Below, piece by piece: positions 56,056 to 64,000 of a stretch of 64,000 nucleotides of DNA. Within the stretch, counting starts at the first letter, position 1, and every line of letters starts with the position of its first letter. Below the pieces are notes generated by a model. The model did not search any database. It was not told where the DNA came from and worked only from the letters and a program-made list of their open reading frames with translations. Both the position numbers and the translations under genes were made by a program. The DNA lies in contig NZ_VISI01000001.1 in NCBI RefSeq assembly GCF_007827365.1, positions 436,501 to 500,500 of the forward strand, given 5' to 3'. Source of the stretch: Olleya sp. Hel_I_94. GTDB lineage: Bacteria; Bacteroidota; Bacteroidia; Flavobacteriales; Flavobacteriaceae.

Positions 56056-56775
56056 ATGGAACATTTAAAAAATAGAAAAGCAATAATTACAGGAGGAAGT
56101 AAAGGTTTAGGTAAAGCTACTGCTATTGCTTTTGCTAAAGAAGGGATTGATGTTGCAATTACTGGAAGAAATGAAGCAGACTTACAAGAAACCGTTACCC
56201 AATTAAAAGCATTAGGTGTCCATGCAATTTATGCTGTTTTTGATGTAGGTAATTACGAGGCTGTTAAAGACGGAATAAAAACTATTATAGACCAATTAGG
56301 AAAAGTAGACATTTTAGTAAATAATGCAGGAATAGCTGCTTTTGGGTCTTTAAATGATATGGAAGTTGACCAATGGAGTAAAATTATTCAAACCAATGTT
56401 ATGGGAATGTACTACGTAACTAAAGAGGTTTTACCATATTTAATAAACCAAAACGAAGGAGATATTATTAATATATCATCAACTGCTGGATTAAATGGTA
56501 ATGCTAATACATCTGCTTATTCTGCATCAAAATTTGCTGTGATTGGCATGTCAGAGTCTTTAATGAAAGAGGTAAGAAAAAACAATATTAGAGTTTGCAC
56601 TTTAACTCCAAGTACAATTGCATCTGATATGTCTATTAATTTAGGTATCGCAGATAAAAACTCTGAAGACAGTGTTTTACAACCCGATGATTTTGCAGAG
56701 TTAATTGTAGCTGGACTAAAACTACCTAGAAGAGCAATGCTTAAAAGCGCTGCATTATGGTCTACAAATCCATAA
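56056..56775 (+). CDS. Short-chain dehydrogenase/reductase
   Basis: 239 residues. TGGSKGLG (12-19) is the cofactor-binding loop, NNAG (89-92), the catalytic serine pair at 141-142 and YSASK with Tyr155 and Lys159 are all present. It resembles 3-oxoacyl-ACP reductases (FabG) and related SDRs; the substrate cannot be fixed. NADPH is likely, from the basic residue after TGG. It is a monocistronic gene converging with the dimethylargininase-type gene across a bidirectional terminator. Confidence 0.88.
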   Translation: MEHLKNRKAIITGGSKGLGKATAIAFAKEGIDVAITGRNEADLQETVTQLKALGVHAIYAVFDVGNYEAVKDGIKTIIDQLGKVDILVNNAGIAAFGSLNDMEVDQWSKIIQTNVMGMYYVTKEVLPYLINQNEGDIINISSTAGLNGNANTSAYSASKFAVIGMSESLMKEVRKNNIRVCTLTPSTIASDMSINLGIADKNSEDSVLQPDDFAELIVAGLKLPRRAMLKSAALWSTNP

Positions 56776-56783
56776 AAAATTGA

Positions 56784-56820
56784 CAAAAAAAAAGCCTCTT
56801 TATTTAAGGAGGCTTTTTAT
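56784..56820. terminator. Bidirectional terminator
   Basis: GCCTC with GAGGC inside an A/T-flanked hairpin (about 56789-56816); T-runs on both strands serve the SDR and the converging gene. Confidence 0.8.
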
Positions 56821-56836
56821 TTATAAATATTTTAGT

Positions 56837-57751
56837 TTAATCCCTAATTAAAGGCATTGTGCTACATCGCAACAAACCTTCTTGTTTTGCTATTTCAGCA
56901 TAAGGCACTTCTTCCACTGTAAATCCTTTGTCGCGCAACCAAGTATTAAGTCTAGTAAAGTTTTTTTCTGAAATAATAACGTCTTCAGAAATACTAAAAA
57001 TATTACTATTCATGTTAAACATTTCTTCTTTAGAAATAATAAAACAATTGTCTTTTCCAAAGTAATCTAACAACCATTCATACTCAGTTTGGTCTCTAAA
57101 ACCTTCTTTATGTAAAATTGCTTTATTAGTACCTATTGGTTGAAAACAACAATCTAAATGCAATGCATTATCATAAGCATTGGTTTGCGATTTATTTAAA
57201 TCAAAACTTTTAACTTTTTTATGCGGAAACTGTTGTGTTATATAATCTACTCCTGCTTGATTTGTTCTAGCTACGATATAGTCTGAATAATCGTCACCTC
57301 TATAAGTTCCAATAAAGATATAGTCGTTGCATAGCATTACGTCTCCTCCTTCAATGTGTACTTCCACTGGTGGACGTATCACTTTTTTAGGATCTATTGT
57401 ATCAATTAAGTATTGAATAGCATCTAATTCATTTTCTCTTTCGGGTAGTATGTTTGCTTTTATAAAAACATCATCAATTACAAAAGCAATATCTCTAGCA
57501 AAAATCTGATTGCAATCCTTTATTAATTCTGGTCTGTAAACTTTTACATCGTATTTTTCAAAAATCTTAGCTACAGACTCCATTTCATTGACCATATCTG
57601 CTTCAATTGGGTAAGTACCTGCTTTGATATGCAAATACGATTTTGGGTCGTATGCTTCTTCTAGTTTTGGTGTTGGACCATTACTAACTGCTGTTCCTAA
57701 AACGACTGCTCTTAATCTAGAGGTTTCGTTTTTTACGTTTAGTTTTAACAT
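56837..57751 (-). CDS. Dimethylarginine dimethylaminohydrolase-family (amidinotransferase-fold) enzyme
   Basis: 304 residues. The guanidino-modifying enzyme fold is shown by the acid motif CNQIFARDIAFV, HIEGGDV, the catalytic histidine in DNALHLDCCFQP and the C-terminal nucleophile Cys296 in LLRCSTMPL. Known members hydrolyse methylated arginine to citrulline, or deiminate arginine. No transporter or arginine pathway gene is next to it. It is 67 bp after gltA on the same strand, with a terminator hairpin between. Confidence 0.87.
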   Translation of the reverse strand: MLKLNVKNETSRLRAVVLGTAVSNGPTPKLEEAYDPKSYLHIKAGTYPIEADMVNEMESVAKIFEKYDVKVYRPELIKDCNQIFARDIAFVIDDVFIKANILPERENELDAIQYLIDTIDPKKVIRPPVEVHIEGGDVMLCNDYIFIGTYRGDDYSDYIVARTNQAGVDYITQQFPHKKVKSFDLNKSQTNAYDNALHLDCCFQPIGTNKAILHKEGFRDQTEYEWLLDYFGKDNCFIISKEEMFNMNSNIFSISEDVIISEKNFTRLNTWLRDKGFTVEEVPYAEIAKQEGLLRCSTMPLIRD

Positions 57752-57764
57752 AAAGTAAAGATAT

Positions 57765-57795
57765 AAAAAAGCTCCATAATGATTTATGAAGCTTT
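57765..57795 (-). terminator. gltA terminator
   Basis: AGCTCCATAA (57770-57779) and TTATGAAGCT (57784-57793) with T-run on the minus strand. Confidence 0.8.
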
Positions 57796-57817
57796 TTTTA
57801 ATATTAATAATTGAAAT

Positions 57818-59104
57818 CTATCTTTCAGAAATTGATTTGAAAGACCTTAAGTTTTCTCCAATATATATTTGTCTTGGACGTCCAATTGGCTCCTTACGGT
57901 TACGCATTTCTTTCCATTGTGCAATCCAACCTGGTAAACGTCCTAAAGCGAACATAACGGTAAACATTTCTGTTGGGATTCCCATACCTCTATAAATAAT
58001 ACCAGAATAGAAATCTACGTTAGGATATAATTTACGATCTACAAAATATGAATCGCTTAAAGCTTCTTCTGCTAATCCTTTAGCAATATCTAATACAGGA
58101 TCATCGATTCCTAAATCTCCTAAAACTTCATCAGCAGCTTTTTTAATGATTTTTGCTCTTGGATCAAAGTTTTTATATACCCTGTGTCCAAAGCCCATTA
58201 AACGGAAAGGATCTTCTTTATCCTTAGCTTTAGCCATATATTTTTTAGTGTCTCCACCATCTTCCTTAATTGCTTCAAGCATCTCTAAAACTGCTTGGTT
58301 TGCTCCACCATGTAATGGTCCCCAAAGTGCTGAAATACCTGAAGATAAAGATGCAAATAAACCTGCGTGAGATGATCCTACTATTCTAACTGTAGATGTA
58401 GAACAGTTTTGCTCATGATCTGCATGTAAAATTAATAACTTATCTAAAGCATTAACTAGGATTGGATTTTGTGTATAGTCCTGATTAGGTTTTTTAAACA
58501 TCATTTTAAGGATGTTTTCAACATAGCCTAAGTTATCATCTCCATAATCTAATGGTAAACCTTTTTGCTTACGCATTGTCCATGCTACTAACACCGGAAA
58601 TTTACCCATAATTTTACATACAGTATTGTACATATCCTCTTCTGAGTCTACGTTTACCGATGAAGGGTTAAATGCTGTTAAAGCACTTGTTAAAGAAGAA
58701 AGGACACCCATTGGATGTGCTGACTTAGGAAATGCATCTAAAATTTTCTTTACATCGTCATCAACAACTGACTGCTCCTTAATATCTTTTTCAAATTTAC
58801 TAAGTTGCTCTTTAGTTGGTAATTCACCAAAAATTAATAAAAACGCTACCTCAAGGAAATCTGCTTTTTCAGCTAATTCTTCAATAGAATAACCTCTGTA
58901 TCTTAAAATTCCTTTTTCTCCATCTAAAAAAGTAATAGCACTCTCACATGATCCTGTATTTTTATAACCTGGATCAATAGTTGTCACACCACCTGTAACA
59001 GCTCTAAGATTTTTGATATCTATTCCTATTTCATTTTCAGTACCTACAATTAAGGGAAATTCGTGTTTTTCTCCATTAATTTCAAGCGTTGCTTTATTTG
59101 ACAT
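57818..59104 (-). CDS. gltA: Citrate synthase
   Basis: 428 residues, hexameric type II. Catalytic regions are HADHEQNCSTSTVRIVGSSH, ALWGPLHGGANQAVLEML and GFGHRVYKNFDPRA, and the closing WKEMRNRKEPIGRPRQIYIGE holds the last active-site arginine. It condenses acetyl-CoA with oxaloacetate. With mdh at 32 kb it represents the TCA cycle. The ATG at 59104 gives MSNKATLEINGEKHEFPLIVGTENE. Single-gene unit. Confidence 0.97.
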   Translation of the reverse strand: MSNKATLEINGEKHEFPLIVGTENEIGIDIKNLRAVTGGVTTIDPGYKNTGSCESAITFLDGEKGILRYRGYSIEELAEKADFLEVAFLLIFGELPTKEQLSKFEKDIKEQSVVDDDVKKILDAFPKSAHPMGVLSSLTSALTAFNPSSVNVDSEEDMYNTVCKIMGKFPVLVAWTMRKQKGLPLDYGDDNLGYVENILKMMFKKPNQDYTQNPILVNALDKLLILHADHEQNCSTSTVRIVGSSHAGLFASLSSGISALWGPLHGGANQAVLEMLEAIKEDGGDTKKYMAKAKDKEDPFRLMGFGHRVYKNFDPRAKIIKKAADEVLGDLGIDDPVLDIAKGLAEEALSDSYFVDRKLYPNVDFYSGIIYRGMGIPTEMFTVMFALGRLPGWIAQWKEMRNRKEPIGRPRQIYIGENLRSFKSISER

Positions 59105-59230
59105 GTATATTGATTTAATGTATGTTTATTAGAATTGTAAATTTACAAAAACTATAACGATTTAGAAAGGGTATTTATAATGGTTTTAACAATTTTAATA
59201 TAGGTTTAATTTATCAATATGAATAAAACT

Positions 59231-59263
59231 AAAAAAGCCTTTCAACTTACGCTGAAAGGCTTT
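59231..59263 (-). terminator. eno terminator
   Basis: AAAGCCTTTCA (59234-59244) and TGAAAGGCTTT (59253-59263), T-run on the minus strand. Confidence 0.85.
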
Positions 59264-59284
59264 GTATTTAGAATAGTAAATTAC

Positions 59285-60589
<1,305 letters not shown>

Positions 60590-60604
60590 TTAGTTTATTA
60601 ATTT

Positions 60605-60612
60605 CAAATTTA
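60605..60612 (-). promoter_or_regulatory. eno -7 box
   Basis: TAAATTTG on the minus strand, 28 bp before the eno ATG; -33 not evident. Confidence 0.4.
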
Positions 60613-60687
60613 ACGTTTAATTTTCAGCTAGATATAGGATTTATAATAGAAATACATAAAATTTTATCTATAACGTTTTAGTAAAAT

Positions 60688-60725
60688 AAAAAAGACAACG
60701 AAACTTTAAAATCGTTGTCTTTTTA
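60688..60725 (-). terminator. carA terminator
   Basis: AAAAGACAACGA (60690-60701) and TCGTTGTCTTTTT (60712-60724), T-run on the minus strand, 4 bp after the carA stop. Confidence 0.85.
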
Positions 60726-60728
60726 ATA

Positions 60729-61832
60729 TTAATTATTTTTTATATTACTTATAAATTGATCGAATAAATAGGATGAGTCATGTGGTCCTGGACTTGCTTC
60801 TGGATGATATTGTACAGAGAACACGTTTTTAGATTTCATCTTTAAACCTGCAACTGTATTATCGTTTAAATGCACATGTGTGATTTCAATGTCTGGATGC
60901 GCTTCAGCCTCTTCCCTATTTACTGCAAATCCATGGTTTTGAGATGTAATTTCACCTTTACCTGTAATTAAGTTTTTAACGGGATGATTTATTCCTCTGT
61001 GTCCATTATGCATTTTGTAAGTAGAGATTCCGTTAGCTAGAGCGATTACTTGATGTCCTAAGCAGATACCAAATAATGGCAAATCTCTTTTTATGACTTC
61101 TTTAGCTAATGCTTGAGCCTCTATCAATGGTTCTGGGTCACCTGGTCCATTAGACAAGAAATATCCATCAGGATTCCATGAATTTAAATCTTCAAATGTT
61201 GCATTGTAAGGAAATACTTTAACATAAGCCTGTCTTTTAACTAGGTTACGTAAAATATTCTTTTTTATACCTATGTCTAATGCAGCTATTTTGATTGGAG
61301 CATTTTCATCACCAATAAAATATGGCTCTTTGGTAGATACTTTTGATGCTAACTCTAGTCCACTCATAGATGGCACACCTGCTAACTGTTGCTTTAAACC
61401 ATCTATATTATCTACATCTGTTGATATAATAGCATTCATTACACCATTGTCTCTAATATAGCTAACTAAGGCTCTGGTATCCACATCTGAAATTGCAAGT
61501 AAATTGTGCTTATTAAGAAAGTCCTCTAAAGATCCGTTTGAGTCAACTCTTGAAAAATCATAACTAAAATTTTTACAGATTAATCCCGAAATTTTAATCG
61601 AGTCCGATTCGTTTTCGTTATCATTAACACCATAGTTACCAATATGAGCATTGGTTGTTACCATAAGTTGACCAAAATATGAAGGATCTGTAAAAATTTC
61701 TTGATATCCAGTCATTCCTGTGTTGAAGCAAATTTCTCCAAATGCTGTTCCTTCTTTTCCAACAGCTTTTCCATGAAAAATGGTGCCATCCTCTAATAAG
61801 ATCAGAGCTTTTTTTAATCTTTGATATTTCAT
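60729..61832 (-). CDS. carA: Carbamoyl-phosphate synthase small subunit
   Basis: From the ATG at 61832 the protein has 367 residues and starts MKYQRLKKALILLEDGTIFHG, as in relatives; an upstream in-frame ATG at 61859 adds nine residues. It is the glutaminase that feeds ammonia to CarB for arginine and pyrimidine synthesis. The N-terminal CPSase domain (AFGEICFNTGMTGYQEI) is followed by a class I amidotransferase with Cys in FGICLGHQV and His-Glu in VQYHPEASPGPHDS. carB is not in the window. Confidence 0.96.
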   Translation of the reverse strand: MKYQRLKKALILLEDGTIFHGKAVGKEGTAFGEICFNTGMTGYQEIFTDPSYFGQLMVTTNAHIGNYGVNDNENESDSIKISGLICKNFSYDFSRVDSNGSLEDFLNKHNLLAISDVDTRALVSYIRDNGVMNAIISTDVDNIDGLKQQLAGVPSMSGLELASKVSTKEPYFIGDENAPIKIAALDIGIKKNILRNLVKRQAYVKVFPYNATFEDLNSWNPDGYFLSNGPGDPEPLIEAQALAKEVIKRDLPLFGICLGHQVIALANGISTYKMHNGHRGINHPVKNLITGKGEITSQNHGFAVNREEAEAHPDIEITHVHLNDNTVAGLKMKSKNVFSVQYHPEASPGPHDSSYLFDQFISNIKNN

Positions 61833-61860
61833 AATTCTAAAAGTTTCACAAAATTGCATA

Positions 61861-61896
61861 AAAAAAAGGATAATCTAAAATAGATTACCCTTTTTT
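61861..61896 (-). terminator. Terminator of the secreted paralogue pair
   Basis: GGATAATCTA (61868-61877) and TAGATTACCC (61881-61890), one wobble pair, T-run on the minus strand. Confidence 0.8.
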
Positions 61897-61909
61897 AATG
61901 TCTTGCATC

Positions 61910-62617
61910 TTAATTAATGCTATAATAATTAAATATCTTGACAACATCTGCTTCCTCTTTGTAAGATAAATCATTATCGTCAACAAATTTTTCGACTAAC
62001 TTTTTCTTGTCACCAAGTAATTTTAAAATTGATTTCTTTTTCAATTTAAACTCTTCCGTAGTTACTCCATCTTTTGAAACAGCATAACTGTCATTAACAA
62101 CATATTTATCTGGAGATGTTTTTTGCTTAGTCATTACATTAATCTGACCATCTTTAATTATCGCTTCATATCTTTTTAAAAGCTTAACCGTAGCATGTGG
62201 CGTTAACTCAAAAAAGAATTTAGCTCTACTATCTTCATCTCTATAAATCTTAGCAACATACTTATCAAATTTAACAGACTCTATTGCTTTTGCGTCAAAA
62301 ACAAAAGAAGAGTCTTTGGCAAAGTTTGAAACGATTTGGTTTGATTTAGCATTATAATTTCCGTTTGGTACTTTATAAACTTTACCTTCCTTTGAAGTAA
62401 TTTCAATTGTAGCATCCTCAAATGCAAAAGGAGATCCTACAACAGCGCTTGATTTACCATTTGCTAAGTAAGCACCTTGGTAATTAACCGCATTAAACAT
62501 ATTTTGCTGACTATTATCCATAGTTGCAGATGATAAGTTTGAGCTAAAACCGTTACTACCTTGCGCAAAGGATAAGGTTGATAATAATAAAGTAAAAATA
62601 AATAAGTAGTTTTTCAT
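61910..62617 (-). CDS. Secreted protein, paralogue 1 of a tandem pair
   Basis: From the ATG at 62617, 235 residues beginning with the signal peptide MKNYLFIFTLLLSTLSFAQG. A frame extension to 62683 would add a His/Thr-rich stretch (HTHTHT) encoded by a (TG)10 tract and is rejected. The mature part shares with the next gene AVNYQGxYLAN, GSPFxFEDAxI, YKVPNGNYNA, VSNFAKDSSFVF and FELTPHA, KQKTS, and a final lysine-rich helical tail. No known family. Probably periplasmic or surface-exposed. Confidence 0.7.
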   Translation of the reverse strand: MKNYLFIFTLLLSTLSFAQGSNGFSSNLSSATMDNSQQNMFNAVNYQGAYLANGKSSAVVGSPFAFEDATIEITSKEGKVYKVPNGNYNAKSNQIVSNFAKDSSFVFDAKAIESVKFDKYVAKIYRDEDSRAKFFFELTPHATVKLLKRYEAIIKDGQINVMTKQKTSPDKYVVNDSYAVSKDGVTTEEFKLKKKSILKLLGDKKKLVEKFVDDNDLSYKEEADVVKIFNYYSIN

Positions 62618-62632
62618 GTGTGTTTTTTTGAA

Positions 62633-62652
62633 TGTGTGTGTGTGTGTGTGTG
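62633..62652. repeat. (TG)10 dinucleotide tract
   Basis: Ten uninterrupted TG units between the stop of the upstream paralogue (62661) and the start of the downstream one (62617), in its leader; a T7 run follows at about 62622-62628. Candidate slippage tract. Confidence 0.85.
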
Positions 62653-62660
62653 AATTATAT

Positions 62661-63401
62661 TTAATTTGATTTTGAAATAACACTATAATAATTTAGCATT
62701 CTTATAACGTCATATTCTTCCTTGTAAGATAAATTTTCATTTTTAACAAAGTCTTGAATTAACTTTTTATGACTAGACAATAGTTTTAAAACAGACTTTT
62801 TGTTAAGCTTAAATTCTGTTACTGTTTTATCATCAATAGTTATGCCATAGCTGTCTGATAAACTAAACATATCAGAAGACGTTTTTTGTTTTGTTAAAAC
62901 ATTAATTTGACCATCAATAACTTTAGCTGAATACTTTTTTAACAACCTGATAGAAGCATGAGGTGTTAATTCAAAATAGAAACTAATTTTACTAGTAGTA
63001 TCACTATATGGCTTAGCAGTATATTTTTGAAACTTAACAGATTTAATAGTGTTAGATTGAAAAACAAAAGAAGAATCTTTAGCAAAATTAGAAACCACTT
63101 CATCTGTACTAGCATTATAATTACCATTAGGTACTTTATATGCTTTACCATCTGTAGTGTTAATTATAATAACAGCATCTTCAAAGGGAAATGGCGAGCC
63201 AGAAACATCAGGTAGACTAGCATTTGCCAAATAATAACCTTGATAGTTTACAGCATTAAATTTGTCTTGTAGTCTAGAATTAAGATCTACTAAAGGAAGA
63301 TGAGGATGTTTAGCTTGACCTGTAGAAACTTCGTTTTTAATAACTTGTGCTGACACCGAAGTCATAACAATAAAAGCAATAAGTAAAAAGATAGGTTTCA
63401 T
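62661..63401 (-). CDS. Secreted protein, paralogue 2 of a tandem pair
   Basis: 246 residues with a signal peptide (MKPIFLLIAFIVMTSVSAQ). It is the longer partner of the protein at 61910, with about half of the residues alike over the whole length: KFNAVNYQGYYLANASLP, GSPFPFEDAVIII, VPNGNYNASTDEVVSNFAKDSS, FELTPHASIRLLKKY and LSYKEEYDVIRMLNYYS at the C-terminus. No known family. It follows rplQ after a terminator and shares an upstream-to-downstream transcript with paralogue 1. Confidence 0.7.
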   Translation of the reverse strand: MKPIFLLIAFIVMTSVSAQVIKNEVSTGQAKHPHLPLVDLNSRLQDKFNAVNYQGYYLANASLPDVSGSPFPFEDAVIIINTTDGKAYKVPNGNYNASTDEVVSNFAKDSSFVFQSNTIKSVKFQKYTAKPYSDTTSKISFYFELTPHASIRLLKKYSAKVIDGQINVLTKQKTSSDMFSLSDSYGITIDDKTVTEFKLNKKSVLKLLSSHKKLIQDFVKNENLSYKEEYDVIRMLNYYSVISKSN

Positions 63402-63424
63402 ATAAATATGTTTGCTTAAATGTA

Positions 63425-63462
63425 AAAAAAAAGAGATAAACTTATAAAGCTTATCTCTCTTT
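63425..63462 (-). terminator. rplQ terminator
   Basis: AGAGATAA (63432-63439) and TTATCTCT (63451-63458), A/T flanks, on the minus strand. Confidence 0.75.
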
Positions 63463-63491
63463 TAATAATAATTTAACAGCAAATTAAGAAA

Positions 63492-63956
63492 CTATTCTTC
63501 TTCATTTGAAGCAACTGGAGGAGTAACAGTATTACTACTACCACCTCTACGACTTCTACGAGTAGTTTTCTTAGCTTTTTTATCTGCATTGTAGATTTCG
63601 TTGTAATCTACTAATTCAATCATTGCCATATCAGCGTTATCACCTAAACGGTTTCCTAACTTGATAATTCTAGTATATCCACCTGGACGATCACCAATTT
63701 TAGCAGCAACATCTCTAAAAAGTTCAGTTACAGCTTCTTTTTGACGTAATTTAGAAAATACAAGACGTCTGTTGTGCGTTGTATCATCTTTAGCCTTAGT
63801 GATTAATGGCTCAATAAATCCTTTTAAAGCTTTAGCTTTAGCAACAGTTGTATTAATACGTTTATGTTCTATTAAAGAACAACCCATATTTGCCAACATT
63901 GATTTTCTGTGAGCAGTTTTTCTACCTAAATGGTTTACTTTTTTTCCGTGTCTCAT
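63492..63956 (-). CDS. rplQ: 50S ribosomal protein L17
   Basis: 154 residues. The conserved bL17 core is [34 protein letters not shown] (written here in part: residues 1-20 and 21-34), with a Bacteroidota-type C-terminal extension rich in Lys, Arg, Ser and Thr (about 120-154). It lies in the large subunit near the exit tunnel. It directly follows the end of another gene, probably rpoA, by 11 bp. Confidence 0.95.
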   Translation of the reverse strand: MRHGKKVNHLGRKTAHRKSMLANMGCSLIEHKRINTTVAKAKALKGFIEPLITKAKDDTTHNRRLVFSKLRQKEAVTELFRDVAAKIGDRPGGYTRIIKLGNRLGDNADMAMIELVDYNEIYNADKKAKKTTRRSRRGGSSNTVTPPVASNEEE

Positions 63957-63967
63957 GACATTTGTTT

Positions 63968-64000
63968 TTAATCATCATCTTGCTCAAACTCTTTGTGAGG
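63968..64000 (-). CDS. rpoA: Probable C-terminal end of RNA polymerase alpha subunit (partial)
   Basis: Only the last ten codons are in the window ([10 protein letters not shown], then TAA at 63970-63968). The identity rests on position: rpoA precedes rplQ in nearly all bacteria. The visible residues are too few to confirm it. Confidence 0.5.
   Translation of the reverse strand, partial: PHKEFEQDDD

Noticed and set aside
62617..62683. Longer start for the secreted paralogue giving an N-terminus with HTHTHT
   Set aside because: The extension would put 22 residues before a perfect signal peptide and is encoded by the (TG)10 tract, overlapping the upstream gene; the ATG at 62617 is the better start.

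Overview
The window is a 64 kb stretch of AT-rich chromosome from a member of the Flavobacteriaceae (Bacteroidota). The evidence is direct: T9SS type A and type B C-terminal sorting domains, fused SecDF, DUF4293 next to a Rho with a long Asn/Lys/Gln-rich insertion, short type-3 ProS, an ECF sigma/FecR/TonB-receptor trio, and Bacteroidota-style promoters (TTG, about 19-20 bp, TAnnTTTG) in front of tRNA-Glu, gyrB and secDF. The genus cannot be fixed from the sequence alone. I see no phage, insertion sequence, integrase, CRISPR array, rRNA or defence island; most of the window is core genome.

Layout. 1-7.2 kb: DoxX-like protein, DUF1599 protein, folP, a lipoprotein, cdaA (c-di-AMP synthesis), a small membrane protein, truA with an ABC exporter, and a phosphodiesterase. 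7.2-14.8 kb: DUF4293, rho, rpsT, tRNA-Glu, proS, a low-complexity lipoprotein, an OmpP1/FadL-type porin and dodecin. 14.8-22.7 kb: a T9SS type B protein of about 2,460 residues built from two families of repeats, preceded by a small secreted protein. 22.9-27 kb: folE, cysS, yidD, lgt and a DUF192 lipoprotein. 27.4-41.9 kb: secDF, a SecD-like small protein, a DUF4412-type protein, mdh, two DUF6588 paralogues, gyrB, asnB, a T9SS type A beta-propeller protein, a NUMOD4/HNH protein and queE. 41.9-47.2 kb: a HerA-like ATPase, small hypothetical genes, a cupin, an alpha/beta hydrolase, rluF and a VOC protein. 47.3-52 kb: a hypothetical protein, a YwaF-type membrane protein, folD, ffh and a lipoprotein that carries one repeat module of the giant T9SS protein. 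52.2-56 kb: the ECF sigma/FecR/STN-TonB receptor trio. 56-64 kb: an SDR, a dimethylargininase-family enzyme, gltA, eno, carA, two secreted paralogues, rplQ and the last codons of what is probably rpoA.

How the parts relate. Envelope biogenesis is heavily represented: SecDF, YidD, Lgt, Ffh, lipoproteins, T9SS cargo, porin and TonB receptor. One-carbon and folate genes (folP, folE, folD) are scattered, not clustered. Most genes end in A/U-flanked hairpins, listed individually.

The signal that ordinary annotation does not explain is a family of about 80-110 bp intergenic repeats, with three copies (9.67, 25.37 and 27.23 kb). They share a conserved skeleton and can fold, in two of the three copies, as a three-way junction: an outer GGCGTTA/TAACGC stem carrying two arms whose sequences differ but whose pairing is kept. 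Other points of interest are a Ca-binding-like aspartate-rich stretch inserted inside one repeat module of the giant protein, a stand-alone copy of that module beside an ECF sigma gene, a (TG)10 tract between two secreted paralogues, a terminator-like hairpin in the gyrB leader, and a small SecD-like protein upstream of secDF.
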